A stretch of 64,000 nt of DNA from Paramarasmius palmivorus (GCA_037176845.1 JAYKXP010000104.1:62001-126000), one strand, 5' to 3'. Shown: positions 44,830 to 57,520, numbered from the stretch's first letter. Notes: a model not told the origin generated them from the letters alone. Translations and numbers: made by a program.

Positions 44830-45505
44830 GGTATGGCTACTAACTCGTACTATGAAAGGATGCCATCGCCTCTATGGAAAGCCTGCTCGTCGCAAGGCTC
44901 CCCTATCGAAAAATCAACTTCGATATGCCAAACTGCTTCATCCTCCACGACCGACCTACAATGACTGCCTTTTCCTCACTCTCCTCTTCGTGGGGTTCTT
45001 TGCTCTTCTCCGTCTAGGGGAAATGGTAGCACCGGATGCCAGGAAGCTTCGGAATTCTCGCAAATATTCACTCCGTTCCTCAATGGAATGGCTTAATGAG
45101 GGTTTCTCTTTCTGGCTTCAACGCCACAAAACAGATACCCGTTTCGAAGGGAACAAAGTCATTGTTCCAACACGTACCGATGATCTCAACCCCTCTCCAA
45201 TAATCTCAGATTATATCGCACAACGAGACAAACGGTTTCCTCTGCACCCATTTCTGTGGATCAAGTCTGATGGTTCTGTTCCCACTAGACGTTGGTTCAT
45301 GAAACGACTTCGTCGTCTCTTTCCTGATCCTTCATATGCGGGACAATCACTTCGTTCAGGTGGTGCCACTGCTTTAGCTGAAGAAGGATGGCCACCCCAA
45401 CTAATTCAAGCAGCCGGACGCTGGTCCTCAGAAGCATTCCACATCTATATTCGCAAACATCCTACCATACTACAAGCTCATCTCAAAAATGGAGGCCCAC
45501 AGTAG
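44829..45505 (+). CDS. Tyrosine recombinase catalytic domain (Crypton/DIRS-like), 5'-truncated
   Basis: The frame is open from 44624, but the first 68 codons are antisense of gene 19; recombinase character starts near 44829. Visible parts: FFALLRLGEMV with the first Arg, an RHKTD block, LRSGGATALAE (in place of the usual HxxR box; the His is not obvious), GRWSS, and HIYIRKHP with the probable catalytic Tyr. This order is that of tyrosine recombinases of Cryptons and of DIRS/Ngaro elements in fungi. The N-terminal DNA-binding part is missing, and no reverse transcriptase is seen nearby. The antisense fusion gives a chimeric 293-residue frame. Confidence 0.72.
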
Positions 45506-45734
45506 CTGGCTCCGCCGCACTCCCCTCCACCTGCCTTTCTCCATCGTGAGTCCATCATCATATGGCTTCGCCATTTCTCTATTTTTATTCCTCTTCTTTG
45601 AGGCTTCGCCTCACTGATGGCCTCGCCATCATTTCTTTCTCCGAGGCTTCGCCTCTCTGATGGCCTCGCCATCTCAACCAAAAAAGGCTTCACCTTTACA
45701 GTGCTTCGCACCTTCTATTTTCCATACCTCATTA

Positions 45735-45836
45735 GCCATTGCCTCACGATCTCGAATCAAAATGGGCCCCGCCTCCGAGGTTGCGGGCTTGGTTTTTGGC
45801 TAACGAGGCTTGACGCGAGCGTTGATAAGCAATTGG
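45735..45836. repeat. 102-bp direct repeat, copy 1
   Basis: Begins GCCATTGCCTCACGATCTCG and ends AAGCAATTGG. Reads identical to 46292-46393. Confidence 0.85.
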
Positions 45837-46291
45837 TCGGGTTTAGACGAGCTTGCGAGTCTATGCAAGATTAATTGCATCAGCAGCGAGCTCAATACCA
45901 TAACCTCGTACTCACCGTCCCCGCGCCTCGCGCTCTAAGCGGGATATGTCCTCTCCACCTCCCAGGTCGTAAGCGAGAGGGCAGTGGTGAGTACGAACAA
46001 GGTTTTTGCCCTTTACGTCTATGTTGGACACGTCATGCTAACCGAACTTCCGGCAGAGTTGATCACTGGCGGCGGAGTGAGACAACCTCCTTGTCTCTTC
46101 TCACTACGTCGCCAGGTATGTATTCTAGGTTTATTGTGTAGCTCTTCTCACTACGTCGCCAGCTCACCAAGAAAATTTTGCTTACCCGCCCTGTTTTTCA
46201 CCCTCCCATGTTGTATTAACATTGTATTTGTATTCTTTTTCTTGCTTCTTTTTATGACTTCTCCTATGTACACTACCATTGCCTCACATGG

Positions 46292-46393
46292 GCCATTGCC
46301 TCACGATCTCGAATCAAAATGGGCCCCGCCTCCGAGGTTGCGGGCTTGGTTTTTGGCTAACGAGGCTTGACGCGAGCGTTGATAAGCAATTGG
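46292..46393. repeat. 102-bp direct repeat, copy 2
   Basis: Reads identical to 45735-45836, 557 bp away in the same orientation. Confidence 0.85.
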
Positions 46394-46540
46394 ATGATAT
46401 ACCGTTGACTCGAGTCGTCTTCCGGTATTCGTTGGGGAGAGCGACGATGAGGAAGAGCATATAGCTGAGTCAGGAACCTAAGCTATGAACAACGTATCAG
46501 TGAATTTCGCTAATCGATCACCAACGATACGAGAAAACGA

Positions 46541-46698
<158 letters not shown>

Positions 46699-46701
46699 GG
46701 A

Positions 46702-48179
46702 TCATATCGCTGAATCGTATCGAGGCGGCATCTCAAGAACACTGGATTCGCCAGCATCGGAACGGTGCGCTGAAGGCCTCCATCCACTATCATCGTGATA
46801 CATTACACGACGAGTCCTCTCCACCGGACCTGGATGATTCTCGTTCTCGTTCTCTGTCACTTCTCCCGTTCTTTGATTGGGAGCAGCATCATGTGAAGAT
46901 GCCTCCTCGTGGACAGGAACAGAATCCGCCTTGAGAAGCCTTGATTCTTGATCAAGAAGCGCCCTCTTCTTTTCACCGGCCACATTCGATGCCGATGTCG
47001 TATCAGGATAAGGTGAAATGACTGGTTCTTCCTTCGATTGATGTATTTCCTTCCGCCTTCGTCGTCGTCGGAGAATGATGATGAGCACCACGACTAGTAT
47101 CACCCCCACAGCCGCCCCTACTACCGCCCCTGCTATGCGTCCGCCGTTTTGTGAAGACTGGGCATTGTTTGTTGGATCCGAGGAGCTTGTAGGAGTATTC
47201 GGAAGGCCGGAAGATCTTTCAATATTGCTCGCGAACGTGGAGCTACATGCTGTTAATAAATACGATAATCATCTAAAAAGACAAGTACCTTCCAGGTAGA
47301 TTAATTACGCCGCCGACTGGGGCACCTGTGCTGCCGTTCTCCATTGAAATCTGAGTATGAGAACCACTTTGGCTTGGGGGCTGTGACACCGTTTTCTTGG
47401 GGTTACTACCATCACGATTTGTCGTGTTGGTCCCTGTCTCTGATGATGCTCTTGTCAAAGACGTGCCAGCTGGGGTGGGTGTGGAAGTCGTAGTATCGGC
47501 AGGGGAAGTTGTAGGAGTTATAGAAGGCGTGTTTGCTGTTTGTGTTGGGCTATTGGAACTAGACCAATGATTATGACTCATTCAGTTGATTTGATTATGA
47601 TAATCTTACCTCTCGGGGGTTTGTGATACGAGTATGACTGGGTTGTCGTATGCAGCTTGGAGAATTGCTTGCCCGTGTTGAGGTGTTCTAAATAATATAT
47701 CAGAGGATCTCAAATTTATAAAATGAGTCGCCATTTACCCGTCGTTCAAATCATTCCACAGAATCGATAACGTGTACAACCTGAATCCCGGCGTCAACGC
47801 GGATATTGATATGAGTTTGTATCTTCTCACTCGTGGTAAACATCGTTGAAGGTCACCTCGCACGGCGAAGTCGTTCCCTGGGTGAGTGTTGCAAGAGCAG
47901 CAGGCGGTGGAAATGGTCCCGAGTGCCAACTACTAATATCAAAGGTAAACCACAAGCCAAACTGCAGCAGTTGGCCGGTATCCGACGCATTATCCTTGTG
48001 CCAGGTAACGGATACCTTTGCAGTATTATCCACGAGAAATAGTGTTGTTGGCTCTATCTTTTCGATCTTCAGTGCTAAAACGGGATCGATACAACGAATG
48101 CGATACTGCCTTTATGAGGGACTTGAGGATCAAATAATGAAATTTTAAAAAAGCACACGCACACTAGGAACCGCGACAT
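46702..48179 (-). CDS. Gene 20: surface protein with DSGWRP/PPxY tail
   Basis: Exons (start unclear)-47831, 47780-47739, 47687-47610, 47558-47289 and 47242-46702; the listed junctions are all phase 2 and stop-free. The ectodomain has FLVDNTAKVSVTWHKDNAS and LLQFGLWFTFDISS, then LYTLSILWNDLNDG, PVILVSQTPES and a long Ser/Thr stalk (PTTSPADTTTSTPTPAG). Helix AGAVVGAAVGVILVVVLIII, RRRRRRKE, ISPYPDTTS, VMYHDDSGWRP, and VLEMPPRYDSAI at the end. The best leader (SRFLVCVCFF, ATG at 48179) is one base out of frame with the ectodomain, so either a small exon is missed or the 5' end is damaged. The stop is followed by the poly-G tract. Confidence 0.7.
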
Positions 48180-48589
48180 TTTCGAAAGCTTGCGGGGATG
48201 ATTGACAGACAGTGTTCGTGAGGATAGCCCTCTTAAAGCCTCGACTCTGAATGGACCGCGTGGTACCAGAATAGTCATCAATGGGAATGGGGTTGGTCCG
48301 CCGAATGTCCGAGATATACTTTGTCCGCTCAGTTTACGAACAAGGCACATTAATTGGCACATGATGCAGTTGTTCCAAAACAACAAGTCTGTTCGAAACA
48401 GGCTGATAGGAGCAAGACCACCGGACATGTATCATTCGCCGCTTTCGCCCCAATATCTTACTTCAGATAGATGGCCAGTCCATCTATTGCGATAGTTGCA
48501 AGCTTAAGAATACTCAGACACACCAGTGACTGAGGATAAGCATCCAAACATCCTATCTTTCCGGTAGCGCAGTCAATCTTCATCTTCGC

Positions 48590-49330
48590 TTACTTCCTGG
48601 CATCACCCTGATTATCATAATGGTCTGGGCGGAGTAAACAGCCTACCATTTGGATTGATGAACGGAACGATGCACCCTGAGGGTCAAAGAGCCCTGTCCT
48701 GACGAGCTTCTCATATAGTTCCACATCCGTGAGCACTATGAGTTCGCGAAAGACTTCGATATAACTCGAATCGTACTTGCGATTAACAGAGCGCTGAAAT
48801 GCGAACGGGCTATCAGAGAAATTTCTGGGCGCTTGAATATGGTCAATATAACGAATACCAGCATACTCAAGCATAAGGCATACCCTCGGCTCCACAACCA
48901 ATGGGCATCTAGTTTGACTCTTCCAATCGCATGAGGTCATGAGCGTCTTCCCGTTTGGGGGCCTTATCTAGAGTTTTGTCATAATTGGTTCAGTCGCAGA
49001 ACAGCGTGGAATCGCTTCTTTGTACTGGCGGCCTAGTTGCTAGGGCGAATAACGAGCCTGACTGGGATAAACACAATATCAATAGCGACGGATAAATGGT
49101 CGGTCATATAACTTACCTTTCATTGGCCTTTTATTCTTTTTCTCGAAATCAACCCTTGCTTTCCTCAACCTCTCCCTAAAATCAACCTCCTCCGGCTTTT
49201 CGGATATGACTAAAAACGAGGTATTGTGGTCACATGAACGCCCGTTGATCCGAAGCAAGGTTTGATACCATGATTGAATGGAAGGTAAACTTTTTGAACT
49301 TTTGAATTACCTGCTGTGGACCATTCCCGA
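48590..49330 (-). pseudogene. Gene 21: unrecognised gene, probably decayed
   Basis: A coding-like exon ends at 49117 with a GTAAGT donor: it reads SWYQTLLRINGRSCDHNTSF, then VDFRERLRKARVDFEKKNKR. Further down, LFDPQGASFRSSIQMV and YDSSYIEVFRELIVLTD (48650-48830) look like later exons. Between them the continuing frame hits TGA and TAG and shifts. I do not recognise the family. Soluble, no signal or helix. Position between genes 20 and 22, no shared motifs with them. Confidence 0.4.
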
Positions 49331-50130
49331 TCAGTGCAGGGCGCCATCCTACATGTATACAGGCAGAGTAGGACAGGTGCTAGACATTGGTGTTCCAAAT
49401 GATCAACCAGCGATGAAGTATCGCGCTCCAAATCTTACATATATAGGGCGAATGAAGATGTGGCGGTTTTCATTCGCTGTTCGTCGACGAAACCTCGTCC
49501 TTGAGTGGAGAAATGGCAGTAAATGACTAGAGGAATGATCCAAAGTCGGCTCAACGTTGACTCCGTAAAAAGCCTTGACCGTGCCCCATGCATCAGGGTC
49601 TGGGTATGATTGGGCTCCGGCATATGCGCAGGAGGCTGTTCAATTTTAACTATGCTTTGACAATATCAGTTAAAGCACAGCAAGGGATAGTGGGAAAAAA
49701 GTCACGGCGTGCGGGACTTATACACAGAGGCTCCTACATACGGGTGAAGAACAAAAAATGGACTGGGATTATGCACCTAAGTATACGGCCTTGGAATGGT
49801 ATCACGTCGATTGGAAAATCTCAATTGATGAGATATACACTGTCATCCTTCGTTCTTTGTTCATTAAGAAGTCAATGCAGTCATAGTTCGGCATTGTATG
49901 GACGACGAGAGCATGTGTGTTCGTCCACATGGTCCGAGTCTTTTCCATAACTTAGGACTGGCAGAACACCAGTTGATATACGCTATTTTGAGAATCAGAT
50001 TAACGCGGTCATACGATCTGGCTATTGTCACATCACAGTCAACAATCCCAACGTATATAACTCCGAGTCAAGTCGTATCCATCATCCTCAGGCTTTACCG
50101 CCCACGATCCCTAGACTTACATCCATACCC
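49331..50130. other. Gap between genes 21 and 22
   Basis: Plus-strand frames (49588-49950, 49898-50179) lack start and domain signals. The 5' end of gene 22 may lie here, but I could not splice it. Confidence 0.3.
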
Positions 50131-51641
50131 CGCGGAAAATGTCGAAGGTGGAGCGCCTCCTGTATCGGAAACAAGGTAGGTAAGTCCCAAACAAAAACAC
50201 ACCAGAGCACATCTTGCTAACACAGTCCAGTATTAGACGCCATGGTCAACGCAGGTAAGTGGTTGTTTGTTGCGGCACGGTGCAATACTGATAAGATTTG
50301 TCTCGAGGTCAGCGACAGGGGTCTACAACCAGGCTAATAGTCACGCTAACCCCAATAGGAGACTCAACATCTTTTGCACCAGCTACGACATCTTCAAGTA
50401 CGTATATGTAGCTCATTCTACTCCGCGATGACCTTACCGCTTGCAAACGATATCAGGCGAGCTGCCAGGAAACATCGGGCAGTGCATCTGTCTAACTGAT
50501 GGTGAGTTTATAGGTTTTCATTTCAGGGCGGCAATAAGAATGACCGCTCCCAACCGTTAACACGCATGAGACGGTCTGTCACGGTGATTCATGCCCAGGT
50601 TCGGGTGAACCGACAACTCAACCACCACCACAAGAGTCGAACACTTCAACGTCCAGAAGCGTAACGGACAATCGCAAGTGCAAATCTAAATTTTGACTTA
50701 TCCATTGTACTGATTGATTTCTACAGCAACTACGACAGCGCACTCTCGTGATCAAGATACCACACACACTGCTATTCCGACTTCTGCTATCCCGAGTCAT
50801 GATCAAGGCGCAGATATTTCTAGTAATATCCCAGGCGAGTACATGCGCAATGTCAAACACTGCAATGAGAATGACAGGTTGAACATTACAGTCACCATGA
50901 CCGAGAATGTAACTACGTCAAAATGGATAACAAACACGTTCCCTTCAACTTCCATAACAACAGCAGGGGAAGGAACCACCCAATCCTTTTCCCCGTCTTC
51001 AGAATCAGAAGCTTCGACAAGCGTAGCCTCCGAGTCGCCTATAGTCACTGCAAAGTCTTTGACAACTACAGATAGTCTCGGAAGAACCACTGTCGTTCCA
51101 GTGACTGTGACTCTTTCTCCCGTGCCCGGAAGGTAAATCCTCAAGTTCAGATAATCATGTATCTGACGTGACATTGCTTAGTTCAAGCCCAACATTTCCC
51201 AATAATGCCATCACATCACATTCCCATCGTTCAGTAATAATAGGCACCACCGTTGGACTAATCCTTCCCATTTTAATGCTCGTAATTAGCGTATGCATAT
51301 ACCGGAAGCGCCGTCGAGCAAGGGAGACAAGGAATGAGGCATATATTCTACCATTTCGTGTTATGGATATACCAGAGAAACGTCGCAGGAAAATGCTGTC
51401 TATGGAGCAACAGAGCGCGGATGAACAGCCACGGAGGACTTCTAACCCCTTTGACAACGAGAATGTTCCAGCGGTGCATTCTCCGGAAATATCCATTCCA
51501 GGTCCGGAGACGCAGACGCCGATTCGAGCTCATGACGATAACGGTCGGAGACCGCCTGAACCGAATAACGAAGAAGTTGAAGGGGAAGGAGAAGGGACCA
51601 CTGCCATTGATATGCCTCCGAATTACAGTGATGTGGTTTAA
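50130..51641 (+). CDS. Gene 22: surface protein with degenerate DSGWRP/PPxY tail, 5' end unresolved
   Basis: Secure exons are about 50727-51132 and 51182-51641. The first encodes an extended Ser/Thr region with several N.[ST] sites (NITVTMTENVTT). The second encodes helix VIIGTTVGLILPILMLVISVCI, YRKRRRARE, an LPFRVMDIPEK equivalent of TPYP, then AHDDNGRRP in place of DSGWRP, and IDMPPNYSDVV at the end. Candidate small exons with GTAAGT-type donors lie at 50130-50400. The altered motif tests which residues matter: D.G.RP and PPxY are kept, Ser and Trp are not. Confidence 0.62.
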
Positions 51642-54090
51642 ACCAGGCTAATAATGTATTCCTCCTGCTTGCCGCGTCTTTACATTGGCATAGTTCACCA
51701 TCTCGATCCCCGATAAATGGTGCTAGAGAATCTCAAGTTTGGTCACAACGGAAACATCCAAGATGATACTGTGCGTACCTGCGCTTGCGTCACCCCCGCA
51801 ATATAAGTATACTTCATCTCATCTGCCATCGAACCCTGCAATCAACCGCATCACCACGTGTAGGGGGGCCAGGGTACATGGGAGGAATGCTCCAGTACTG
51901 AACGTGGAAGCACTATCTCTACGCCGAGCTAGTTGCACAACCACGAGGAACTAGGTGCGGCAGAGTAGCGTGTATGCGAAATGAAAGTGATAAAGGGTTT
52001 ATGGATGTAAGACGGACAAACGACTGAGAGATCTGCATGCATAAAACGAACGCTGAGCGTTAAGAAGCGTGAAAGTGGGTGTATCTGGGTAGAAATTGCG
52101 GATTTATCTGGCTGAAGGATGGACAACAGTGGAGCATCTTCGAGCTGCGGTTTATCATGATTAAGCATTCAGGAAGAGATGCCAACATCAGTTGAACTAC
52201 ATACCTCTACGTAACACTAATCAACGAACGAACCATACTTTCCGACAAGGCTCCAGGCTAGAAGATGAGCTCGATCACAGCAAGAAGAGGCAATGATTAT
52301 CTGTAACTTATCGTTAGTGGGTGTTGAAGAAGAGCGGTTCGTGGGGGTAGTGGTACATACCTCTACAATCACCCAGAATCAGCCAACTGACACCCTCAAG
52401 ACATCGACTGGCGATATGTTGCATGTGAAAGGCGATGGGTCGTTCTCTGCCAAAGTCATAGCTTCGGGTTGCCTAGGTCTTGCTGTTGCGCGTTAGGGGA
52501 AAAAGAGGAGCCGCTGCGAGTAATGACAGAAACGGTTAGTGAGGTATTGAGTTTGTGAGCACTATGCCACATACCTTGCGGGCTGCAACCATCTACCTGG
52601 GATTAAACCAATCTTGATGATCCTTCGAGCGATGTTGAAGACGCTGAGGAAATGCCGTCACCCGATTTGGCTCCTATGATGCTAGTGGGGCAATTGGGTT
52701 GTGACGTGTCATCTTACAGTGGAGGGCGTCTTCTAGCCGGAAAATTGTGAGACAATGGGAGTAACAGGGTGGGCGGATCTTGCTCACTGGAAGGAAATAT
52801 TAGAAGAAACTTCGAATGTTTGGATGATGCACCAGTACCTGGGCCTACGGAGAAAACATTAGAAAAGAGAAAGGCTTCAAAATATAAATGTAACGCACCA
52901 CAGACTTATTCACTCGTCGCTTTGTGTAATCTCCCCATCTTGAGTATAACAGCGCGCAAGGGGGCAAAAGAACTGTACAGTGAGCAGTGCTGAGAACGTC
53001 GTTGAAGAAAAGAACGCCAAAGTCGCGTGATCCTTCTCAAACAGGTTTGACTCTCGGGTTAGGGTTACACTGCTTTTCTTCTAACGCCCATCTACATCTT
53101 CTCGGCTAACGTTTGGATTCCAGTTCTCTGCAAATTGAAGGCAATAGGAGGGTATGGATCGTTATTTGACCTTGTGGACACGCAGTTTGCCTCAACAATT
53201 CCTAGAACTGTATCGGCAGCTCAAAACGATGCCGCCAATCGCTGCGATTGGTTGCGTATGCTAGGGAGCGTAACCTGAATGAGGTCGCCTTTGCAAAAAC
53301 ACCGCAACTGTTTCCCTCCCAGCTATACGCAGATATGAAGAACCAGTTGGATCGAACATTCGGAGGAAGGGAAGGGAGACGAAGAGCGTGTCGAGGCGGA
53401 AAAAGCTGCACCTAACCCTAACCCAACGCCGCGTTCCAGTGGAAATTACGTGAATTTGGCTCAATGTCCGCTCTGTTCGCTTGGAATATGGAGTACAGAG
53501 TCGATCCCCTGCGAAATGTGGACTGAGTCGTGATTTCTGTCTGTGGTAGGAATGGTACGTGTCCCGAAAACTCTGGATAACAGTTGATGACAGAGTCGGC
53601 GCTTGGGGTTGAAGCTCCTGCAGTCCTCAGGCTCGATCCAACTTTGCCTTGGGATCTCATTTATTGGACTTGGGCGCTCTGAGTGAGAACCTCAGTAGAG
53701 ATATGCCTTCTGCTCCGACTCCGATCCTTGTATTGTACATATCTTACTCGGATGGTGTCTGCGGCAGAGGCGGATAAGAGGTAATAGTGTTCGGGACATA
53801 AGCGTGCACGGCAGTTAATGGGCTGATATCAGCTAGCCTCTTCTACTGTAGGATCGTTCCACCGTGAATATGTGTCCCTTTTTTTGATCAAAACATGTTC
53901 ACTATCTCAGATGAGACACAGGGTTCCGGCGAATGCTTTCCCCTTAACTTGAACAAATTGAGCTGATTTCTAGGTATGACTGACTACGTTAAAACGGAAT
54001 GTGTAGTGACATTCCGCCCCATTCCTTCCCCAACGTTGCCTTCCTGCCATGTTCTGGGTGTCCTTGTTCGTTCTACCGATGTAGTATGGT
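51642..54090. other. Long gene-poor stretch
   Basis: Short frames only. Two TTAGGG-type boxes (53055-53066 and 53410-53421). The second is followed about 55 bp later by GCTCTGTTCGCTTGGA, a pairing repeated at 58548-58630. No gene supported. Confidence 0.4.
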
Positions 54091-54102
54091 TTGAGCTTCA
54101 TC

Positions 54103-55059
54103 ATGATGATGTTAATAACTGACATGGTTGATAGTGTCTCCTGGTCCATGACATTACCGCGTGCGAAGGCATTCAAGCTCATTAATGTCGATCCTACACT
54201 TGTTCAACTCAATGGTCCGGTAATACTCAACATAACTTGGCAAAAATCCGGGACGATGGACCCGGAACTTTCATATAGATTCTGGGTCAAAGATGAGAAA
54301 GGCACTACACTTGCTTATCCGTCAGGATTTTTACAATCTCCGCACACCATCACGGTGAGCTTCAGCACCACAGGGTGAATGATACGTCATGTTAGACCAT
54401 CCTTGATCCAAGACCTAACAGCCCTTTTCAGGACATATAGGTTATATGCTGAAGAGACACAATGGACTCTAGCTCCAGCCTCACCTGTTCCCTCAGTCCA
54501 ACTCCCAGGAAATACCTCCTCTATCGGACCATACCAGACTCTGATCACAGTCCAAAGCTCATCTGTTACCCCTGGACCTACAAATACACTTGCGCCTACC
54601 GCCGAAATCACCTCAGCCGAAACGGAGGATAATAGTGCGGCTACCCGAAATATCGCTGGAGCCGCTGCTGCCACAGTCGGAGCCGTGATGATCATCGTCG
54701 CAGTGATCATTCTCAGACTTAGGAGAGGAAAGCGTTGGCGCTCGGGAGAAGTAAAAGATGTCTCCCCTTACTCATTGTCGTTACCCGAATCGAATGCTAT
54801 AGGTCAAAAACAAAGAGAAATGATTGGTCGGCGTCAGAATGGTGATGCCCTGGAGACGGAGACTTCCGGTGATGACGATCATCTGCGAGAAGTAGTTTGG
54901 GATTCAGTGATATCACTAGAGTCGCCACGACGAATACGGCGTGTGGTATATCTCCATGATAGTGGCTGGAGACCAACACCTCTACATTCGGATTCTTATG
55001 CAGGAGACTCGAGCCAGGGTGTAGTTGTTATGCCGCCTCGGTATGATGAAGCCATGTAA
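54103..55059 (+). CDS. Gene 23: two-exon surface protein with DSGWRP/PPxY tail
   Basis: Exons 54103-54374 and 54432-55059 join in phase 2 to 299 residues. A weak leader (MMMLITDMVDSVSWSM) is followed by an ectodomain with VQLNGPVILNITWQKSG, DPELSYRFWV and a HTITVSFSTTG end, then TYRLYAEETQW, Ser/Thr stalk, helix AGAAAATVGAVMIIVAVIIL, RRGKRWR, VSPYSLSLPE, VVYLHDSGWRP, and VVVMPPRYDEAM at the end. The simplest and cleanest member: the tiny-exon region of other genes is fused here into exon 2. The leader is poor, so an upstream start cannot be excluded. Confidence 0.82.
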
Positions 55060-56183
55060 TCCATCTCATTCAGTATTAACATTGTATCTCCACACACGTC
55101 TATTCGTTTCCTTTGAATCCGAACAGGAATCCATTGTTCTATGCTCGTATACATCTTTGATATTGATGCCATGTGGCGACCGTATCATGATCTAAGTCAA
55201 ATTACGCTACTTCACAGCAGCATGTATGACAGGTATGCTACTTGACGGTCTCGCACTTCCCCGAAGAATGCCCCCGTCCTTGACTCGGCTGTGTATAGTC
55301 TCGTGTTGCCTCTATTCTGACACTGACGCTCATTCTTATTTCAGCGCTTATGTTTGGTCACCATCGCTCTTACGAATATCAATGGCTACATGAAGTGACA
55401 TAGTATTCGAAAACCTGAACCCTACATCAGCTTGAATCGCGGATGATAGAATGGCACTCGCTTTTCAATGGCGCCAAGCCCCCGTAACATCTATCCAGTC
55501 TATATTCATATAAGGGCTTCCCCATGTAGTAGTCAGAGATATGGATTGCAGCACAGCAGAGTAACGCACCTTATCCACGACCAGCCGCCCGATTATCCCA
55601 TGATTACTCACCTCCTGAATGAATGGCAATGTGTGCTCGGTATAGATTAGAACAACTCTACGCAACGGCACAGGCAAAGAAAGACGAAGAACGGCGGTGA
55701 ATCATGATGGTTGTCGAGCGAGGACTTTTCCATGAAACCCTAGGTTAGGGTTTGGTTTAATTGGGTTAGCATTTCGGCCATCGGCGTGCTGCTCCGGTGC
55801 CGAAATGCGTGAATGTACCGAGCGGTGGCGATAACCCAGGTCAAGACACTCAAAGTACATCTTTCAGGCATACAGATGTTTGATTTTGTGTCGCAGCATT
55901 TAATTTCTGGAGCGACTGAAGAGAAAGCACCATACATCGAAGAGGGTCTACTAGAGTCTAGACTTCATCTTCACGTGCCTTGCGGAACCGCAATGTTTGG
56001 CTGGCTTCAACCAAACATTCGTCAGTGAGCTTCTTCACTATAAACCTCCTCGACGACGACTGCTGGCCTCACGCCGAATGACAGAAATCTTGCTTTAAAA
56101 ACCGAGGATCAATATATCTCCCTCTCATCGACCCCTCAGACTCTCATTCCAACCAGAAATCAAACAGTTGCCGCCTTATCAAG
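55060..56183. other. Gap
   Basis: One TTAGGG-type box (TAGGTTAGGGTTTGG at 55741). No gene supported. Confidence 0.4.
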
Positions 56184-57520
56184 ATGATCGATCCTGCATC
56201 TACGAGCGACGATAACACGATGTCGGGCAACCGATCCCTTTTGACGAACAGGACCAGCCCAGATTTGGAGTGCTGTTACTTGCTGCCCGGAGGTGATCGG
56301 AGGGACGAGTACATGGTGAGCTCAAGTTTTCGTTCGTCCACGTGTTACCTAACAGCACCACAGGCGAAGTTTTTCACGGCCTTGGGTTTCAGTGGGGAGA
56401 AGGAGTTCACATTCGAGGGTCCAGAGCATCGCATATTTTGTACGTTCTCCCTCAGCCATTCTTTCCGAACTTTATAGTTCTAATCACCGCACGACGCTAG
56501 TGGAAGCTGGTCTTCGTGAAAGATGGGAAACCTATGGCATATTCTGCTTTGTGCCCCCACTGGATATCTTAGAGAAATGGATGAAATTCCTGAAGGCCAA
56601 AAATGCAGAGTGGAAGGCGGATTCTCGGCGTCCGGCTGAGGTGGTGAGTGCAAACCGAGAGTGTTATTATACACGTTCAGCTCACTGAAATCCATCTCCA
56701 GTACGAAACTATGCTCACTGACCTCAAGACACATGGCCTCCGTGTGCTAGTCCTCCATCCCATGCACTTCCTTCCCAAAGGAAAGAGAATCCAGGTTGTA
56801 CGGCCCAACAACTCCATACGAAAATACTCCATATCCTCGGACAATAGATCCTGCTTAGTGGACAAGTCTGGGCGCGAACTATGCATCAAAGTATCCAGAG
56901 ACATTTCACCATTCGCGTTGATCGTCAATGCATTCTCCAAACTCGATTGTCTCTCCGAGGATGAGTTGTATCAAGATGGCTTTGGAGGTTCATACATGCG
57001 GATGCAGAAAAGCGCGTTATTGGAATTGATAGATCTTGTGTACTGGGCACCGTCTGGTCACGAGGCGTACAAGTTCGATCCTAAGAACCAGCCTGTGGAC
57101 ACCAAGGGCAAGCGTCGGGCGCAGGATATGGATACAGATTCCGACTCTGATTCAGGTCCAGATCCGGAACCGCCGATGAAGAAACGGAATGTTGACGATT
57201 CTGATGATTCTGACGGTGATAGCTCTTCCGATAGCTCCGAAGGTGGCTCTCACTCCGAGCTTTCCCCCGATGAACTATTACCGAACGGGTTAACGCAGCG
57301 GCAACATGATATGGTTGGAGAACGACTATTTGACGAAAGTCTGCCCGCCGATGAACGGATTAATAACGTGATGATGTGGATTGGTATGGGTCGTGGTGAG
57401 TGCTTAGGCGATCACGGGTGTTTTGAATTATTAATTAACTGGTCCCTTTTAGCACCTGAAGAAGTACCTGATTTCATGAAAGCGCCTGATTTCCTGCAGG
57501 GAGGGACTAGACGATGGTGA
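56184..57520 (+). CDS. Gene 24: intracellular, probably nuclear protein of unknown function
   Basis: Exons 56184-56315, 56364-56439, 56501-56643, 56702-57395 and 57453-57520 join in phase to 370 residues. N-terminal part with LECCYLLPGGDRRDEY and FEGPEHRIF, then FCFVPPLDILEKWMKFLK. The middle has LVLHPMHFLPKGKRIQVVRP and YQDGFGGSYMRMQKSALLEL. A charged region follows: KGKRRAQDMDTDSDSDS and PMKKRNVDDSDDSDGD, two basic clusters about 25 residues apart (bipartite nuclear-signal-like) with acidic Ser runs that look like CK2 sites. The C-terminal helix region ends GGTRRW. No signal peptide or membrane helix. I do not recognise a catalytic domain; resemblance to HNH-type Agaricomycete proteins is too weak to name. 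Confidence 0.78.

Larger units (their letters stand above)
44829..46465. mobile_element. Recombinase-bearing element remnant
   Basis: The left boundary is sharp at about 44829, where gene 19 homology ends. After the recombinase come GC-rich repeats (GAGGCTTCGCCTC, GATGGCCTCGCCATC at 45590-45680) and two copies of a 102-bp sequence (45735-45836 and 46292-46393). Paired direct repeats 3' of a tyrosine recombinase are reminiscent of the split direct repeats of Ngaro/PAT elements, but the other halves are not seen. The right boundary is not resolved. Confidence 0.55.
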
